Source: Loktanella sp. DSM 29012 (GTDB lineage: Bacteria; Pseudomonadota; Alphaproteobacteria; Rhodobacterales; Rhodobacteraceae). From it: 64,000 nt of DNA. The translations under genes and the position numbers were made by a program. The DNA lies in NCBI RefSeq assembly GCF_900110705.1, contig NZ_FOEJ01000003.1:124001-188000 (forward strand). Direction: 5' to 3'. The notes below the pieces were generated by a model. It was not told where the DNA came from. It did no database searches and saw only the letters and a program-made list of their open reading frames with translations. Positions 35,276 to 43,923 of this stretch are shown here, piece after piece (the first letter of the stretch is position 1; the number at the start of each line of letters is the position of its first letter).

Positions 35276-36153
35276 CGGGCAGGTTTCCAGCGGCGGTGGA
35301 TCCAGAACCATTGTGCAGGGTGCCGCGCGATACGCTCTTCCAATGCGGCAGTGGCGGTCTGCATCATCTCCAGCGGATCACCATGCGGAATGGGGGCATC
35401 CACCTCGACCGCGAATGACAGGCCATCGCGTTGCCGGATGCCGAAATAAGGGATCAAGAGCGCGTCGAAACGCAGCGCCATTTCGGCAGCTGACAATGAC
35501 GTAAACGCATCCTGTCCCAAAAATGGCAAGGCGGTTCCCTCGCTGACGTGCACATCGAACAAGAGCGTTCCCATGCCACCCGATTTGATATGGCGCGCAA
35601 AACCCATCGTTCCGCGACTGCCCTGCGCAAAGACGGGTCCGCCCCAGCTGGTCATGGTTTCGCGGTAGTGCGCATCGACATAGCCATTCGACATCGGGCG
35701 ATACAGCCCGCCAATCGTCAGGCCCGATTGGGTCAAGACATGGCGCGGTGCCTCGAAATTTCCGAAATGGCCGGTCACGAAAATCACCGGTCGGCCCATG
35801 TCGCGCGCCTCTTGCAGCGCATCCAGTCCGTCACCGGTCGGTGTCGTGCCACGCAGATGGGCACCGAATTCCTGGTAGGAATAGTTTTCGATCAGCGTGC
35901 GTCCGAAATTGTCGCAGACCAGATCGGCAATCTTTTGTCTGTCCTGAAGTGTCAGATCGGGCCGAACCTGCGCCAGATTGGCCAGCGCCCGTTTGCGATA
36001 GCCTGCCAGTGGCCCGAATGTGCGCGCCACAAGCCGTCCCATCAGCGCAACGCGTTTGGTGTACGGCAGCCGCATCAACCCGGCCAGCACGGCCCGAAGC
36101 GCCGTATCCTGAAGTTTTTCGGACATGCTGCCGGTGATTTTTTCGCTCTGCAT
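35272..36153 (-). CDS. LpxL/HtrB-type lysophospholipid or lipid A acyltransferase
   Basis: A 293-residue inner-membrane acyltransferase. The catalytic HxxxxE motif is in VTGHFGNFEAPRHVL near residue 127; GSRGTMGFARHIKSGGMG, FDVHVSEGTALPFLG and the C-terminal PAQWFWIHRRWK are LpxL-family signatures. It probably adds a secondary acyl chain to lipid A or a lysolipid. ATG 36126 (MSEKLQD) is an alternative start; neither has a clear ribosome site. Confidence 0.85.
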   Translation of the reverse strand: MQSEKITGSMSEKLQDTALRAVLAGLMRLPYTKRVALMGRLVARTFGPLAGYRKRALANLAQVRPDLTLQDRQKIADLVCDNFGRTLIENYSYQEFGAHLRGTTPTGDGLDALQEARDMGRPVIFVTGHFGNFEAPRHVLTQSGLTIGGLYRPMSNGYVDAHYRETMTSWGGPVFAQGSRGTMGFARHIKSGGMGTLLFDVHVSEGTALPFLGQDAFTSLSAAEMALRFDALLIPYFGIRQRDGLSFAVEVDAPIPHGDPLEMMQTATAALEERIARHPAQWFWIHRRWKPAR

Positions 36154-36192
36154 ACGTCAGCGTTAGCGACACCGCCGCTGTTTGAAAAGGGG

Positions 36193-37242
36193 TCAGGGTG
36201 CCTCGGTCTGGATCAGGCTGATCCGCCCGCTGTCAGCTTGCGCGCGGACAGATGCACTGAGGATGCTCATGGCGGATTCACCCGCCTGGGCAGAAACCTC
36301 GCCCAGATCTTCGATGGTGTCGCGGATCTGGCTGGCCATGCGTTGCGACAGGCTATCGAGGATGAAGGTAGCGGTCTTTGCAGCATCATTGCCGGTTGCC
36401 GTTGCATAGGCCATCGCTGTGGCAAGATCGTCCGGGGCGATATCGCGCAGGCACATCGGCAGGTCCACGGGTCTGACGCGTGCGGGAATATCCTCGAACG
36501 TGAAAATGGATTTACGCACATCGGCGGCAAATCCCTGATCATCGGCGTCCAGCCCGGTCAGCAGGGTGTCGCGCATGGATGGTTTGGCTGCGTTCAGGAT
36601 CGCGCCGACCCGTTTGCCCGGCGGGGCTGTGAATGCGGTGTCAGGCGTGGTGCTGTAGTTTGCGATCAACGCGGCACCGATCCGTGCGACGGACTGCGGC
36701 GCGATTGTTTCGGTCTGTTTGATCCCGACCGCGAGGCGTCGCGCCAGATCGCCCGGCAGTTTTCCCAGCAGTTCTGCCGCGCGCGGGACGGGCAGTTTCG
36801 ACATCAGTATCGCACCGATGTGAGTATTTTCAGCCGTAAGGATGCGCTGGATCGTCTCGTTGTCGAGGTTGATCAGTCGGTCCCAGGGGTCGGCATTGGC
36901 AGACCCCGTGACCCGGCCGCGCAGACGTGTCGCGATATCGGGCGACAGATGGTCTGACAGGGCATCCAGTGCTGCCGCCACACCGCCCGGCGCACTCAGT
37001 CCGATGGCATCCAGCAGATCCGCGAATTCCGCAGCGACGGCGTTGACCGTATCGCGGTCAACCAGACGAATGGATGCCAGTTCTGCGGTCAGGTCCTCTT
37101 GCAGGCGGTCGGGCAGATCCGCCAACGACAATTTGCTGCCATCGCTGATCAGGAGTTGCACGATGATCGCAGCCTTGCGCCGTCGGGACAGCGGTAGGAT
37201 GGGATCGGTCGCGGTTTGGGGCAGGTCGGGTTCATGGCGCAT
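36193..37242 (-). CDS. fliG: Divergent FliG-family protein, isolated from other flagellar genes
   Basis: A 349-residue FliG-like protein. RRRKAAIIVQLLISDG at the N-terminus, KLPVPRAAELLGKLP in the middle domain and VRKSIFTFEDIPARV plus LDSLSQRMASQIRDTIEDLG in the C-terminal domain align with FliG. The FliM-binding EHPQR-type motif of the middle domain reads ENTHIG here. FliG forms the rotor ring that sets torque and direction. No other flagellar or chemotaxis gene is in the window. It could be the working fliG of a split locus or a second, specialised copy. Confidence 0.8.
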   Translation of the reverse strand: MRHEPDLPQTATDPILPLSRRRKAAIIVQLLISDGSKLSLADLPDRLQEDLTAELASIRLVDRDTVNAVAAEFADLLDAIGLSAPGGVAAALDALSDHLSPDIATRLRGRVTGSANADPWDRLINLDNETIQRILTAENTHIGAILMSKLPVPRAAELLGKLPGDLARRLAVGIKQTETIAPQSVARIGAALIANYSTTPDTAFTAPPGKRVGAILNAAKPSMRDTLLTGLDADDQGFAADVRKSIFTFEDIPARVRPVDLPMCLRDIAPDDLATAMAYATATGNDAAKTATFILDSLSQRMASQIRDTIEDLGEVSAQAGESAMSILSASVRAQADSGRISLIQTEAP

Positions 37243-37308
37243 GCCATGTTGATAGCCCTGCGTTCATGAACGGACCCTGAACGCAGGGGGTCCGTTCACA
37301 GATTTTGT

Positions 37309-37461
37309 TCAGCTGCTGGCGACGGGCACGCAGGTGCCGGTCTCGTGGTCCATCATCGCACCTTCGGGGCAGGACATGGCCGTCTCGCTGCTGCTGCACC
37401 CTGCGGCAAAGGCCGTCGCAGGGGACAAAAGAAACAGCGCAAGGATCGTTCGTGCAATCAT
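37309..37461 (-). CDS. Small secreted cysteine-containing protein
   Basis: A 50-residue peptide: a clear signal sequence (ARTILALFLLSPATAFAAG) and a mature part of about 30 residues with three cysteines (CSSSETAMSCPEGAMMDHE, GTCVPV). A good ribosome site (GGGAGA) lies six bases before ATG 37461. The frame extends upstream but without a start. Similar short secreted CPEG/DxxTGTC peptides occur in Rhodobacteraceae; function unknown. Located between fliG and purB on the same strand. Confidence 0.7.
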   Translation of the reverse strand: MIARTILALFLLSPATAFAAGCSSSETAMSCPEGAMMDHETGTCVPVASS

Positions 37462-37534
37462 CGTACTTCTCCCTTGTTGAGGTAGCGAGATGATAGCACG
37501 CGATTGACCCTGCGTCACCTGCGACAGATCGGAG

Positions 37535-38836
37535 CTATCCGAACACCCGGGCAAAGATCGTATCAACGTGTTTGGTATGATAGCCAAGGTCGAATTTCTC
37601 GCGGATTTCATCCTCGGACAACACGGCCGTCACTTCGGGGTCGGCCAGCAGTTCGGTCTGGAAATCCTTGCCTTCTTCCCACACCTTCATGGCGTTGCGC
37701 TGCACCAGACGATAGGCGTCTTCGCGGCTGGTGCCGGCCTGCGTGAGGGCCAGCAACACCCGCTGCGACATCACAAGGCCGCGGAACTTGTTCATGTTGT
37801 CCAGCATGTTCTGCGGATAGATGACCAGTTTTTCGATCAGCCCGGCCAGACGGTGCAGGGCGAAATCCAGCGTGACGGTCGTGTCGGGACCGATGGCGCG
37901 TTCGACCGACGAATGGCTGATGTCGCGCTCGTGCCACAGGGTCACGTTTTCCAGTGCGGGGACCACAGACATGCGCACCAGACGCGCCAGACCGGTCAGA
38001 TTTTCGGTCAGGACCGGGTTACGCTTGTGCGGCATGGCAGAGCTGCCTTTTTGTCCCTTGGAAAAGAACTCTTCGGCCTCCAGCACCTCGGTGCGCTGCA
38101 TGTGGCGGACCTCGGTCGCGATGTTTTCGATGCTGGATGCGATGACGCCCAGCGTGGCAAAAAACATGGCGTGGCGGTCGCGGGGGATGACCTGAGTGCT
38201 GATCGGCTCTGGCGTCAGGCCCATCTGCGCGCAGACGTGTTCCTCGACCGCGGGGTCGATATTGGCGAATGTGCCTACAGCGCCGGAAATCGCACCCGTG
38301 GCGATTTCCTCGCGGGCGGCGACCAGGCGGCGGCGGCCACGGTCCATTTCGGCATAGAACCGGGCAAAGGTCAGGCCCATGGTCGTGGGTTCCGCGTGAA
38401 TGCCATGGCTGCGCCCGATGCGCACCGTGTCCTTGTGTTCCATCGCACGCGATTTCAGCGCGGCCAGAACGCGATCCATCCCGTCCAGCAGCAGATCGGC
38501 AGCGCGGGTCAGCTGCACGTTTAACGTCGTGTCCAGCACGTCCGATGACGTCATACCTTGGTGGACAAAACGCGCGTCCTCGGACCCGATGTGCTCGGCC
38601 AGATGCGTCAGGAACGCAATGACATCGTGTTTCGTCACCGCTTCGATTTCGTCGATGCGGGCCACGTCAAATGTCACATCTTTGGCTTTCCACACCGCGT
38701 CGGCATTGGCCTGCGGGATCACGCCCAGCTTTGCCATCGCGTCGCAGGCATGCGCCTCGATTTCGTACCAGATGCGGTATTTCGTGGCGGGCTCCCAGAT
38801 GGCGACCATGTCGGGGCGGGAATAACGTGGGATCAT
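37535..38836 (-). CDS. purB: Adenylosuccinate lyase
   Basis: A 433-residue fumarase/aspartase-superfamily enzyme for two steps of purine synthesis (SAICAR to AICAR and adenylosuccinate to AMP). Signature GSSAMPHKRNPVLTENLTG near residue 265 holds the catalytic serine loop; VHQGMTSSDVLDTTLN near 85 and GRSHGIHAEPTT near 140 bind substrate. ATG 38836 gives MIPRYSRPDMVAIWEP as in homologues; the open frame upstream is non-coding. Confidence 0.96.
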   Translation of the reverse strand: MIPRYSRPDMVAIWEPATKYRIWYEIEAHACDAMAKLGVIPQANADAVWKAKDVTFDVARIDEIEAVTKHDVIAFLTHLAEHIGSEDARFVHQGMTSSDVLDTTLNVQLTRAADLLLDGMDRVLAALKSRAMEHKDTVRIGRSHGIHAEPTTMGLTFARFYAEMDRGRRRLVAAREEIATGAISGAVGTFANIDPAVEEHVCAQMGLTPEPISTQVIPRDRHAMFFATLGVIASSIENIATEVRHMQRTEVLEAEEFFSKGQKGSSAMPHKRNPVLTENLTGLARLVRMSVVPALENVTLWHERDISHSSVERAIGPDTTVTLDFALHRLAGLIEKLVIYPQNMLDNMNKFRGLVMSQRVLLALTQAGTSREDAYRLVQRNAMKVWEEGKDFQTELLADPEVTAVLSEDEIREKFDLGYHTKHVDTIFARVFG

Positions 38837-38911
38837 TGGGCGGGCCTTTCGGGTTGGCAGCGGGATCGCGCGCGTCATACTGCCGTCAGGCAGGAATGGA
38901 AAGGCACCGGC

Positions 38912-39331
38912 ATGACCCTGGGGCAAGAGGATTTCGCGGGCACATGGCAGATCGCCCGGCAGATCGACGACAGGCATGCGTGCCAGCGCAGCACATTTGC
39001 AGGCCATGCCGTGCTGACACCGGACGGCGCGGGCGGTCTGCGCTATCATGAAACCGGTGTGCTCCGACTGGGGGACGGTCCGGGTTTTCGGGCCGAGAGG
39101 GTCTATCTGTGGACCTTTGGTGCTGACGGGATCGCGGTGCAGTTCAGTGACGGAAGCGATTTTCATGCGTTCACGCCCCAAGGCATGGCGGCAGGCACGG
39201 ACCATCCCTGCGGGGCCGATTATTACCGCGTCACCTATGATTTCACGCGCTGGCCCGCGTGGCAGAGCGTCTGGATCGTTACGGGCCCGGCCAAGAATTA
39301 TACCATGACCAGCGCATATCGCCGGGGTTGA
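38912..39331 (+). CDS. DUF6314 family protein
   Basis: A 139-residue soluble beta-rich protein. FAGTWQIARQIDDRHACQRSTF, LRYHETGVL, AERVYLWTFGADG, VQFSDGSDFHAFTP and HPCGADYYRVTYDFTRWPAW are the conserved blocks I associate with DUF6314, an uncharacterised family with a lipocalin-like pattern. The start at 38912 has GGAAAGG upstream. It is divergent from purB (75 bases) and followed by bioY. Confidence 0.8.
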   Translation: MTLGQEDFAGTWQIARQIDDRHACQRSTFAGHAVLTPDGAGGLRYHETGVLRLGDGPGFRAERVYLWTFGADGIAVQFSDGSDFHAFTPQGMAAGTDHPCGADYYRVTYDFTRWPAWQSVWIVTGPAKNYTMTSAYRRG

Positions 39332-39398
39332 GCCCTTGCGCCCCCGCAAACGCTGCGTCAAACATGAGTGACCATTTGTTCGAACAGGAGTGACGCGC

Positions 39399-39998
39399 AT
39401 GGCGCTGACATTGACAGATAAAGTGCTGGGTGAATCCTTTGGCGCGACCGAAGGCACGGCCCTGCGGGTAAAGCAGGTGGCGCTGGTCATCGCAGGCATC
39501 GCGTTCCTTGCGATCGCCGCCAAGATCAAGGTGCCGATGTGGCCCGTTCCGATCACGATGGGAACCTTTGCCGTGCTGACGCTGGGGGCGGCCTATGGTC
39601 CGCGCCTGGGTCTGGTCACCATCATGGGTTACATGATCTTGGGTGCGCTGGGGTTGGACGTTTTCGCAGGCACCGGTGCAGATGCGTCCGGCCTGACCTA
39701 CATGCTGGGCGGCACCGGCGGCTATCTGGTGGGCTATGTTCTGGCGACCGTGATGCTGGGTTACGCCGCGCGCGCGGGCTATGACCGCAGCGTCAAGGGC
39801 ATGGTTGCCGCGTTGATCGCTGGCAATGTCGCAATCTACGTTCCGGGTCTGCTGTGGCTTGGCGTGCTGTACGGCTGGGACCAGCCGATCCTCGCCTGGG
39901 GTCTGACACCGTTCCTGGTCGGCGACCTGGTCAAGCTGGTGCTGGCGGCGCTGCTGGTGCCCAGCCTGTGGAAGCTGGTCGCAAACGCCCGCGGCTGA
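39399..39998 (+). CDS. bioY: Biotin transporter BioY
   Basis: A 199-residue, six-helix substrate-binding S component of an ECF-type biotin importer. VPMWPVPITMGTFAVLTLGAAYGPR and GTGGYLVGYVLATVMLGY are family signatures. No bioM/bioN energising genes are nearby; BioY alone can take up biotin in some bacteria. ACAGGAG precedes ATG 39399, so a GTG at 39390 within that site is rejected. Confidence 0.93.
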   Translation: MALTLTDKVLGESFGATEGTALRVKQVALVIAGIAFLAIAAKIKVPMWPVPITMGTFAVLTLGAAYGPRLGLVTIMGYMILGALGLDVFAGTGADASGLTYMLGGTGGYLVGYVLATVMLGYAARAGYDRSVKGMVAALIAGNVAIYVPGLLWLGVLYGWDQPILAWGLTPFLVGDLVKLVLAALLVPSLWKLVANARG

Positions 39999-40010
39999 CG
40001 GCAACCGCAG

Positions 40011-40832
40011 TCAAGTGATGGGGGCGCTGCGTGATCGCAGTGCCCCTTTTTCATGGAAAATGGCAGATTGCCTGGCCCCCGGAACCTGTTGCTTGCGATA
40101 GACCAGACATGCGCCGCCTTTCTTTTTGGCGGCATAAAGCGCCCAGTCAGCTTCTGCCATGATGCGAATGACAGTCTGATCTGGCGTCAATCGGGCAGCA
40201 CCGGCCGACATCCGCAGCACGAGGTCCTGTCCACCCTCTGAAATGCTGAACCGAACCCCCGCGCAGATCACGCTTTCGATGTGGTCGAGTTGGAGAACCG
40301 GGTTTTCCGCCAGAACCAGGATGCCGAATTCATCCCCGCCCAGTCGTGCAACGCAGACTTGGGGGCCCTGCAACCGATGCAGCTGTGCGGCAATGGCCAA
40401 AAGTGCGCGATCACCCGTCGCATGGCCAAGCGTGTCGTTGATTGACTTGAAGCAATCGCCATCAAGGATCGCAAGGAAGCCGGGCATGCCTGCGTCGATC
40501 GCGGCGGTGGTGGCTGCGATAAAGGCCCGCCGGTTCGGCAGACTGGTCAACGTGTCCGTATTCGCCAAAGCACGCAGTTTCGCGCGGCTTTTCTCTGCAA
40601 CGTGGAAACTGACGACGACCATCGCCACAAAGGGGAATGCCGAAATGGCCGTCAGCATCAGACGCGGCCAGAACGGGTAGGCGATCTGTCCGATCAGAAA
40701 CCATTCTGCGCTGACTGAAAACAGGTGAATGAAGACGGTCATCAGCGTGACCTTCAACATCAGGTCGACCCGCCCCTTTGGCATCATCCAACGGGCAATG
40801 AAAATCATGACTGAAAGCAGCTTTTGCAACAT
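40011..40832 (-). CDS. Membrane-bound GGDEF diguanylate cyclase
   Basis: A 273-residue protein with two membrane helices (about 28-48 and 56-76) and a C-terminal GGDEF domain. The GGDEF motif is intact at 165-169 (ARLGGDEFGI) and the metal-binding LDGDCFKSINDTLGH block is at 123-137, so cyclic-di-GMP synthesis is likely. No RxxD inhibitory site is seen five residues ahead of GGDEF. The N-terminal sensor part is very short. The gene converges with bioY and its last codons hold that gene's terminator. Confidence 0.88.
   Translation of the reverse strand: MLQKLLSVMIFIARWMMPKGRVDLMLKVTLMTVFIHLFSVSAEWFLIGQIAYPFWPRLMLTAISAFPFVAMVVVSFHVAEKSRAKLRALANTDTLTSLPNRRAFIAATTAAIDAGMPGFLAILDGDCFKSINDTLGHATGDRALLAIAAQLHRLQGPQVCVARLGGDEFGILVLAENPVLQLDHIESVICAGVRFSISEGGQDLVLRMSAGAARLTPDQTVIRIMAEADWALYAAKKKGGACLVYRKQQVPGARQSAIFHEKGALRSRSAPIT
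40021..40051 (+). terminator. Terminator of bioY
   Basis: GGGGCGCTGCG and CGCAGTGCCCC (11 bp, one G-T pair, TGAT loop) are followed by TTTTT. It lies inside the last codons of the convergent GGDEF gene. Confidence 0.85.
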
Positions 40833-40882
40833 GCAAAAGACTTAGAGTGCATTCGTTATCAATAGATTAAAGCAAGCAGGCT

Positions 40883-43354
40883 CTAGTCGTCATTTTGCTG
40901 TGGGACCAGCGTCATGACGCCCAACGCAGCCCCACGCGCGAGCGCCGGGTCCAGCGACATCGGGATGTATTCGCCACGCCGCCACAACTCCCCCAGGTTG
41001 TCATAGTAGCGCGACAGGAAATGCCCGGACTGGCCGGTGGCCGTCACGAAAACAGAACTGTCAGGGTCGGCAAAATCATAGACGCCCCGGTAGCCTGCGG
41101 CATGGACGTTGCGAAACGGGTTAGCACCTTCGCCTGCAGTGCGGCCGCGCATCAACGTGTTGTCCCCGCCGGACGTCGATTGGCGGATATTCACGAACCA
41201 TTGCAGGACGGGGACGCCGCCCAGCGTGGGATGATCGTGGGTCGCCTGATGCACATCGCCCCAACGCAGGGTTTCCAGGTTCGTGCCAAAGGAATCGTCG
41301 ATCCACTGCAACGCGTCATCCAACGCCAGACGCGCCATATCCGTACAGGTCTCGACCGGGGCGGACTGGATCACGTCGCACCAGGCCGATGCGCCGTCCA
41401 CGTCGCGGAACACCCGTTCGACAAAGACCGGATCGACATGGGTAAATTCGGTCGCCAATGGCCCGAGGTCATCCTGGATCAGGCGGGTTTGCAGGGCGCG
41501 CAGCCAGGCGGCATAGATCAAAGGTTCGGGCAGATGTTCGTTCATCTCTCCGTTCCAGTTGGCCAGCAGCGTCAGTGCGATCTGACGGCGACGCTCGGGT
41601 GTGCCGTCAGCGGCAGCCTCTCCGGTGAACCACAGGTCCGCACCGATCAGCGGCAGCAGGGCGCGCGCGGTGAAACTGACGGTGTCCAGCTGCGCCTCGA
41701 TGAAACTGTCGCGCGTGTGGACCTGTCGGCTTTGCATCAGGCGACGCCAGCGGTTGATGCGCTGCGTATCGCCCCAGCGATAGCTGACATGGTTCGGAAA
41801 CGGCCGGTCCACCGTCTTGTTGTTGGTATTCCCCAGAATGCCGCCTTCGGGGGCCACGAATTCGGGATTGTCGGCATAGGGCATGCGGCCCTGCCAGCGG
41901 TTTTCCGGCAAATAGCCATAGGCTGGCAGGCGGCCCCGGCTGATATGCATGGGGTCGCGTCGCGGGATCATGCCGATGGTTTTCATGGCGACATCAGTGC
42001 GGTCGGCCAGCGTCAGGTTCTGTGCGGGTGCCAGGTAGTCTTCGGCGGCATCAATCGCGCCTTCGACGGTGCGGGCGCGCATCATGGCCATCGCGGCACT
42101 GACCGAGGTGTCGCGATCCGACAGGGCCGTCCATGACAGGGCCGCCACATGGCCGGGCGGTGTCACGCTGCCGACGTCGAACACATCTCCGGGCAGGACA
42201 GGTCCGTTTTCTGTCCAGCGCAAACGTAGCGTGATCGCGGGCGCGCCCTTGATCCGGATGATGCTGTCGCGCGACCGGAAATCCGCCCAGCCATCCGGCG
42301 TGCGATACTGGTTGGCGTTGTCGGGATTGATCTGTTCGAGGTGGATGTCCTGATCGTCGACATAGGCTGTGGTCACACCCCAACCGACATCCGCGCTGCG
42401 CCCGGACAGGACCACCGGCAGGCCGGGAATCGTGGCCCCGATCACGTCGCCCGTTTCCAGTTGCAACCGCGTCAGATACCAGATCGTCGGCGACGTCAGT
42501 CCCAGGTGCGGGTCGTTCGCCAGGAGTGTCGAACCTGCGGCGGACCGGGTCAGACCGGCGGCCCAGGCGTTGGATGCGCCTGACAGCTCGTGTGACTTCA
42601 GTGGCGACAGGGGATCATCGTATACCCTGGTGCCGGATGTCGGTTGCGGCAGGTCACCCACCATCGCGCTGTATTCCGGAAGTGCGGCGACGCCGGACGA
42701 TGGATCATCGGGCAGAATATCGGACAGGCGTGCGTTCGGCAGCATCAGCGAGGTCCGCGCGCGCAGCACCTCGTAGTCGGCCTGACCGGATAATTGCAGC
42801 GCCATCAGTTTCAGTACGGCGAGACTGTCGGCAGGCTGCCAGGGCGCGATGGCGTGATTGAATACCCACATTTCGGGCGCGCCGCGTCCGCGCGCGCCGC
42901 TGTTGATCTCGGCCAGCCAGGCATTGACCCCGGCGGCATAGGCATTCAGCGCGTCCATCGTCTGCGCATCCTGCGCCTGCACCGAGCTGACGGCAAGATT
43001 GTACAGATCGAGCCTGCGCAGCAGATTGTCGATGCTGACAGTCCGCTGACCAAAGAGTTCGGACAGACGTCCCTGCGCCGTACGGCGCAGCATGGTCATC
43101 TGCCACAACCGGTCCTGTGCATGGACATATCCCAGCGCATAGAAGGTGTCGGCATCCGTTTCGCCAAAGATATGCGGCACAGCAGCATTATCGCGCACGA
43201 TCTCGACCGGAGCCGAGATACCTGCGACGGCAAAATTGCCCTCGTAGTCAGGCAGAGACCGCGATGCGAAATACCAGATCAGCGTCACCGCCGCGACGAA
43301 CAGGACGAACAGACCCGTCGCGATCCGCAGTAGCCACCGAAACATGAACGCCAT
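40883..43354 (-). CDS. Penicillin acylase family N-terminal-nucleophile hydrolase
   Basis: An 823-residue protein with an N-terminal membrane or signal segment (LLRIATGLFVLFVAAVTLIW). VRDNAAVPHIFGETDADTFYALGYVHAQDRLW is the start of the alpha chain. Ser261 in ELSGASNAWAAG is the predicted autoprocessed nucleophile; NDPHLGLTSPTIWY follows. Such enzymes cleave amides, including beta-lactams and acyl-homoserine lactones; the substrate here cannot be read from sequence. ATG 43354 is favoured because GGGGG lies seven bases ahead. Confidence 0.9.
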   Translation of the reverse strand: MAFMFRWLLRIATGLFVLFVAAVTLIWYFASRSLPDYEGNFAVAGISAPVEIVRDNAAVPHIFGETDADTFYALGYVHAQDRLWQMTMLRRTAQGRLSELFGQRTVSIDNLLRRLDLYNLAVSSVQAQDAQTMDALNAYAAGVNAWLAEINSGARGRGAPEMWVFNHAIAPWQPADSLAVLKLMALQLSGQADYEVLRARTSLMLPNARLSDILPDDPSSGVAALPEYSAMVGDLPQPTSGTRVYDDPLSPLKSHELSGASNAWAAGLTRSAAGSTLLANDPHLGLTSPTIWYLTRLQLETGDVIGATIPGLPVVLSGRSADVGWGVTTAYVDDQDIHLEQINPDNANQYRTPDGWADFRSRDSIIRIKGAPAITLRLRWTENGPVLPGDVFDVGSVTPPGHVAALSWTALSDRDTSVSAAMAMMRARTVEGAIDAAEDYLAPAQNLTLADRTDVAMKTIGMIPRRDPMHISRGRLPAYGYLPENRWQGRMPYADNPEFVAPEGGILGNTNNKTVDRPFPNHVSYRWGDTQRINRWRRLMQSRQVHTRDSFIEAQLDTVSFTARALLPLIGADLWFTGEAAADGTPERRRQIALTLLANWNGEMNEHLPEPLIYAAWLRALQTRLIQDDLGPLATEFTHVDPVFVERVFRDVDGASAWCDVIQSAPVETCTDMARLALDDALQWIDDSFGTNLETLRWGDVHQATHDHPTLGGVPVLQWFVNIRQSTSGGDNTLMRGRTAGEGANPFRNVHAAGYRGVYDFADPDSSVFVTATGQSGHFLSRYYDNLGELWRRGEYIPMSLDPALARGAALGVMTLVPQQNDD

Positions 43355-43422
43355 GTGCAAACCCCCAGTATGCGCCGATGGCCGTCTGTCTATCGACTAG
43401 GCGGGACCTGCGCCAGCGGGGT

Positions 43423-43770
43423 TCACAGGTTGATGACGATCGCCGTGACGCCAACCACGGCCTCTACCGCGAAAAAGATCCATTTCGGGCGGCTGGGACC
43501 GTCCAGCACGATCGAGGTGAGCCGGCCCACGGCACCGCCGCCCCAGGCAAACCCGATCGCTGCATAGGCACCGGGCAGGCCCGTCAGAAGTGCGCCGACC
43601 CCCAGACCCACGAAGAGCGCACCGGAGGCAGCGCGGACCTCTGACAGGCCCATGGTGCTGTCGTTTTTGGTCGCGGTGTCCAGCACATCCATGGTGTAGC
43701 GCGGTGCCAGCCATCCGATGACACCGAAACCGATTGAAAGAAGAGCGAGCAGAATGTTGATGATGTCCAT
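43423..43770 (-). CDS. Four-helix membrane protein, DUF4345-like
   Basis: A 115-residue protein with four hydrophobic helices; IIGWLAPRYTMDVLD-type N-terminus, MGLSEVRAASGALFVGLGVGALL in the middle and GFAWGGGAVGRLTSIVLDG before the last helix. The conserved ExRAxxGalfvGlG pattern matches DUF4345 as I remember it. Function unknown. Confidence 0.7.
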   Translation of the reverse strand: MDIINILLALLSIGFGVIGWLAPRYTMDVLDTATKNDSTMGLSEVRAASGALFVGLGVGALLTGLPGAYAAIGFAWGGGAVGRLTSIVLDGPSRPKWIFFAVEAVVGVTAIVINL

Positions 43771-43812
43771 TGCGATGTGCCTTTGAAATTGCGTTGCGGT
43801 TCAACCTAGTGC

Positions 43813-43890
43813 GGTGGGTGGCCCCGCCCACCCACCCCTTTTCGGGGGTTTGACCCCCGGACCCCCGAGGATATTTTTGACCAGAAGAAT
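43813..43890. repeat. Complex hairpin repeat and dispersed repeat, copy 2
   Basis: GGTGGGTGG pairs with CCACCCACC (43813-43836) and is followed by TTTT. GGGGG-TTTGA-CCCCC (43844-43858) forms a second hairpin. Then comes GAGG plus the core ATATTTTTGACCAGAAGAA (to 43889), identical to copy 1. The block sits in the divergent region between the DUF4345-like and Nudix genes. Confidence 0.7.
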
Positions 43891-43923
43891 GGCGCATGCG
43901 TCGCGGCACACGAGGGAATGCAT

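Noticed and set aside
39332-39398. Biotin operator or riboswitch before bioY
   Set aside because: Only 67 bases, with no inverted repeat of BirA or BioR type that I could recognise.
38837-39556. Open frame upstream of purB
   Set aside because: It covers the DUF6314 gene in antisense and has no family motif; PurB begins MIPRYSRPDM at 38836.
40895-42136. Plus-strand frame opposite the penicillin acylase gene
   Set aside because: Shadow frame; the minus-strand product has the nucleophile-serine motif and signal segment.
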